Positions 12,528 to 13,658 of a stretch of DNA of 13,658 nt are shown one piece after another (the first letter of the stretch is position 1; every line of letters begins with the position of its first letter). The notes below the pieces were generated by a model, which saw only the letters and a list, made by a program, of their open reading frames with translations, was not told where the DNA came from and did no database searches. Position numbers and translations under genes: made by a program. The stretch lies in assembly GCA_002171315.2 (NCBI GenBank), contig NHFS02000046.1, positions 1 to 13,658 on the forward strand, read 5' to 3'. The stretch comes from Euryarchaeota archaeon TMED117 (GTDB lineage: Archaea; Thermoplasmatota; Poseidoniia; Poseidoniales; Poseidoniaceae).

Positions 12528-12608
12528 CAGTAACTCCCAAGAGGTGCTATCAATCATAGTTTACGGAGGATGCGCAAACCGTTTATGCAACCAAGTGGAG
12601 GCGTGAAC
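12528..12608. promoter_or_regulatory. Divergent promoter region, pyrF and S15-like lipoprotein
   Basis: On the minus strand GCATAAAC (about 12581-12588) is the best TATA-like element for pyrF, placed to start transcription near 12557-12560. On the plus strand CATAGTTTA (12555-12563) is a weaker candidate for the lipoprotein gene, whose ribosome site GGAGG lies at 12597-12601, 7 nt before the ATG. A second plus-strand GGAGG at 12565-12569 abuts an ATG at 12570 with no spacing. These are motif-level guesses only. Confidence 0.35.
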
Positions 12609-13658
12609 ATGGCGCAGAGGCGTACCATCAAAGCAACTCTTCTCGTTGCGCTGTTGATGAACGTGCTTCTTTCTGGGTGCTTTGGCTCTCCTGAAACCGC
12701 TGTACAAGACGATGAAAACACTTCGAACTATCCAGATATCTACGAGCGGCATACGCTTGATTGGAACTGGACGAGTTCGTATTCTAGAGTCCTCGAGGAT
12801 GGTCCGCACCAACCACTCTCTGTCCAAGAAGCCACAATCGAAGTCGATACTTCTGGAACGTGGGAAGGAGGGCCAAACACAGCTGAAGTTCACCTTTCCT
12901 ATTGGCTTCCATCCAATACAGAACAAGGAGATCAAGTCCCAGTAATTGCAGTCGTTAGCCCATATTTCTCTTATGGCCAACAAGGGAGCGAATCATCACC
13001 AACAAATGTGGTTAGTGCTGGGCGTGGCGAATTTATCTACGATAATTTCGTTCCTCATGGCTATGCATTGGCCCAAGTTGCAGTCTTCGCTACCGAAGAG
13101 AGCACTGGTTGTTTTGACTACAGAGGCGATGGTGAAGGGCAGGGAATTCACGCTGCAGTAGAATGGCTTGGAACTCAAAACTGGAGTAATGGAAACGTTG
13201 CTATCTACGGCAAGTCCTACGAAGGAGCAACGGCTTGGGAAGCAGCAGCTCAAGGAAGTTCACACCTCAAGACCATCGTTCCAATTTCTGGAACAACAGC
13301 CCTTGGACCACTTCTCTACAAGAATGGAAGTGCAGAAGCACGCAGTCAAGTCATGCACTCGAATTACGGCGGCTCCATTCTAGACTATGATGCAGATGAT
13401 TTGGACAACATGTGCGCAGATGTTGTAGAAGGATTCCTAGCAGGACCAACTCGATACGGTTTGGGAGAACTGGATCCATACATGGATAATTACTACGATG
13501 AACGAAGCCATATCGACAAAGCGCTTGGAAAATACAACGGAAGCATCTACTGGGTACAAGGCCTTCAGGATTGGAATGTTGATCCACATCAAGTCTTTGG
13601 AGGTCCACCTGGAACAAATTGGTATCAAGCCTACATTGATGCAGGTTACGATGTAGCA
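12609..13658 (+). CDS. S15/CocE-like alpha/beta hydrolase lipoprotein, 3' end outside window
   Basis: The frame stays open from ATG 12609 to the right edge (350 residues seen). A basic start and hydrophobic stretch end in the lipobox LLSGC (Cys24), so this is an extracytoplasmic lipoprotein. The rest fits the S15/CocE family (PF02129: Xaa-Pro dipeptidyl-peptidase or acyl hydrolase). VPVIAVVSPYF, GYALAQVAVF and GIHAAVEWLGTQNWSNGNVAIYGKSYEGATAW contain the nucleophile elbow GxSYxG with Ser203. WVQGLQDWNVDP gives the catalytic Asp321, as in the PepX 'GLQDWNV' pattern. The catalytic His and any C-terminal jelly-roll domain lie past the window. Start choice: GGAGG with 7 nt spacing. An upstream in-frame ATG at 12570 would add 13 residues, including MRKPFMQPSGG, and lacks spacing from its GGAGG. 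The likely role is peptide or ester hydrolysis at the cell surface; the substrate is not determinable. Confidence 0.88.
   Translation, partial: MAQRRTIKATLLVALLMNVLLSGCFGSPETAVQDDENTSNYPDIYERHTLDWNWTSSYSRVLEDGPHQPLSVQEATIEVDTSGTWEGGPNTAEVHLSYWLPSNTEQGDQVPVIAVVSPYFSYGQQGSESSPTNVVSAGRGEFIYDNFVPHGYALAQVAVFATEESTGCFDYRGDGEGQGIHAAVEWLGTQNWSNGNVAIYGKSYEGATAWEAAAQGSSHLKTIVPISGTTALGPLLYKNGSAEARSQVMHSNYGGSILDYDADDLDNMCADVVEGFLAGPTRYGLGELDPYMDNYYDERSHIDKALGKYNGSIYWVQGLQDWNVDPHQVFGGPPGTNWYQAYIDAGYDVA

Overview
The window reads as a chromosomal segment of a marine planktonic euryarchaeon, most likely Poseidoniales (Marine Group II). The archaeal assignment rests on three kinds of gene: a geranylgeranylglyceryl phosphate synthase (archaeal ether lipids), the order eL20 (LX) - prefoldin alpha - ftsY, and TATA-like boxes placed for leaderless or short-leader transcripts. 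The narrower assignment is inference. It comes from the mix of long secreted, membrane-anchored or lipobox-bearing proteins (subtilase with Ca-binding repeats, YHYH protein, SCO1-like and S15-like lipoproteins), the moderate GC and the very tight packing. No rRNA, tRNA, CRISPR array, IS element or prophage gene was seen.

Layout. (1) 2-2696, plus strand: the 3' part of a YHYH-domain surface protein, a SCO1/SenC-like lipoprotein 4 nt later, then GGGP synthase. (2) 2676-8002, minus strand, read from right to left: a large membrane-anchored subtilisin-like protease, then an actin-family ATPase that looks MamK-like, then a 424-residue coiled-coil protein whose end overlaps the GGGP synthase gene by 21 nt. 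(3) 8099-11457, plus strand: eL20, prefoldin alpha, FtsY, a DUF1844-like protein, and a membrane-tethered receiver-domain protein lacking the phospho-acceptor aspartate. (4) 11449-12527, minus strand: a URA3-type OMP decarboxylase coupled to a small membrane protein. (5) 12609 to the right edge, plus strand: the first 350 residues of an S15/CocE-like lipoprotein hydrolase, cut by the window.

How the genes work together. Region 3 is a translation and protein-targeting cluster: ribosomal protein, chaperone and SRP receptor, plus two uncharacterised genes. Region 2 pairs an actin-like filament former with a long coiled-coil neighbour, which is the best candidate here for an undescribed system (a cytoskeletal filament plus adaptor). 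Region 1 pairs a YHYH protein with a thioredoxin-fold copper-chaperone-like lipoprotein, which suggests a joint extracytoplasmic metal or redox role. All gene ends were placed by reading the sequence. Functional assignments come from motif recognition, not database searches.
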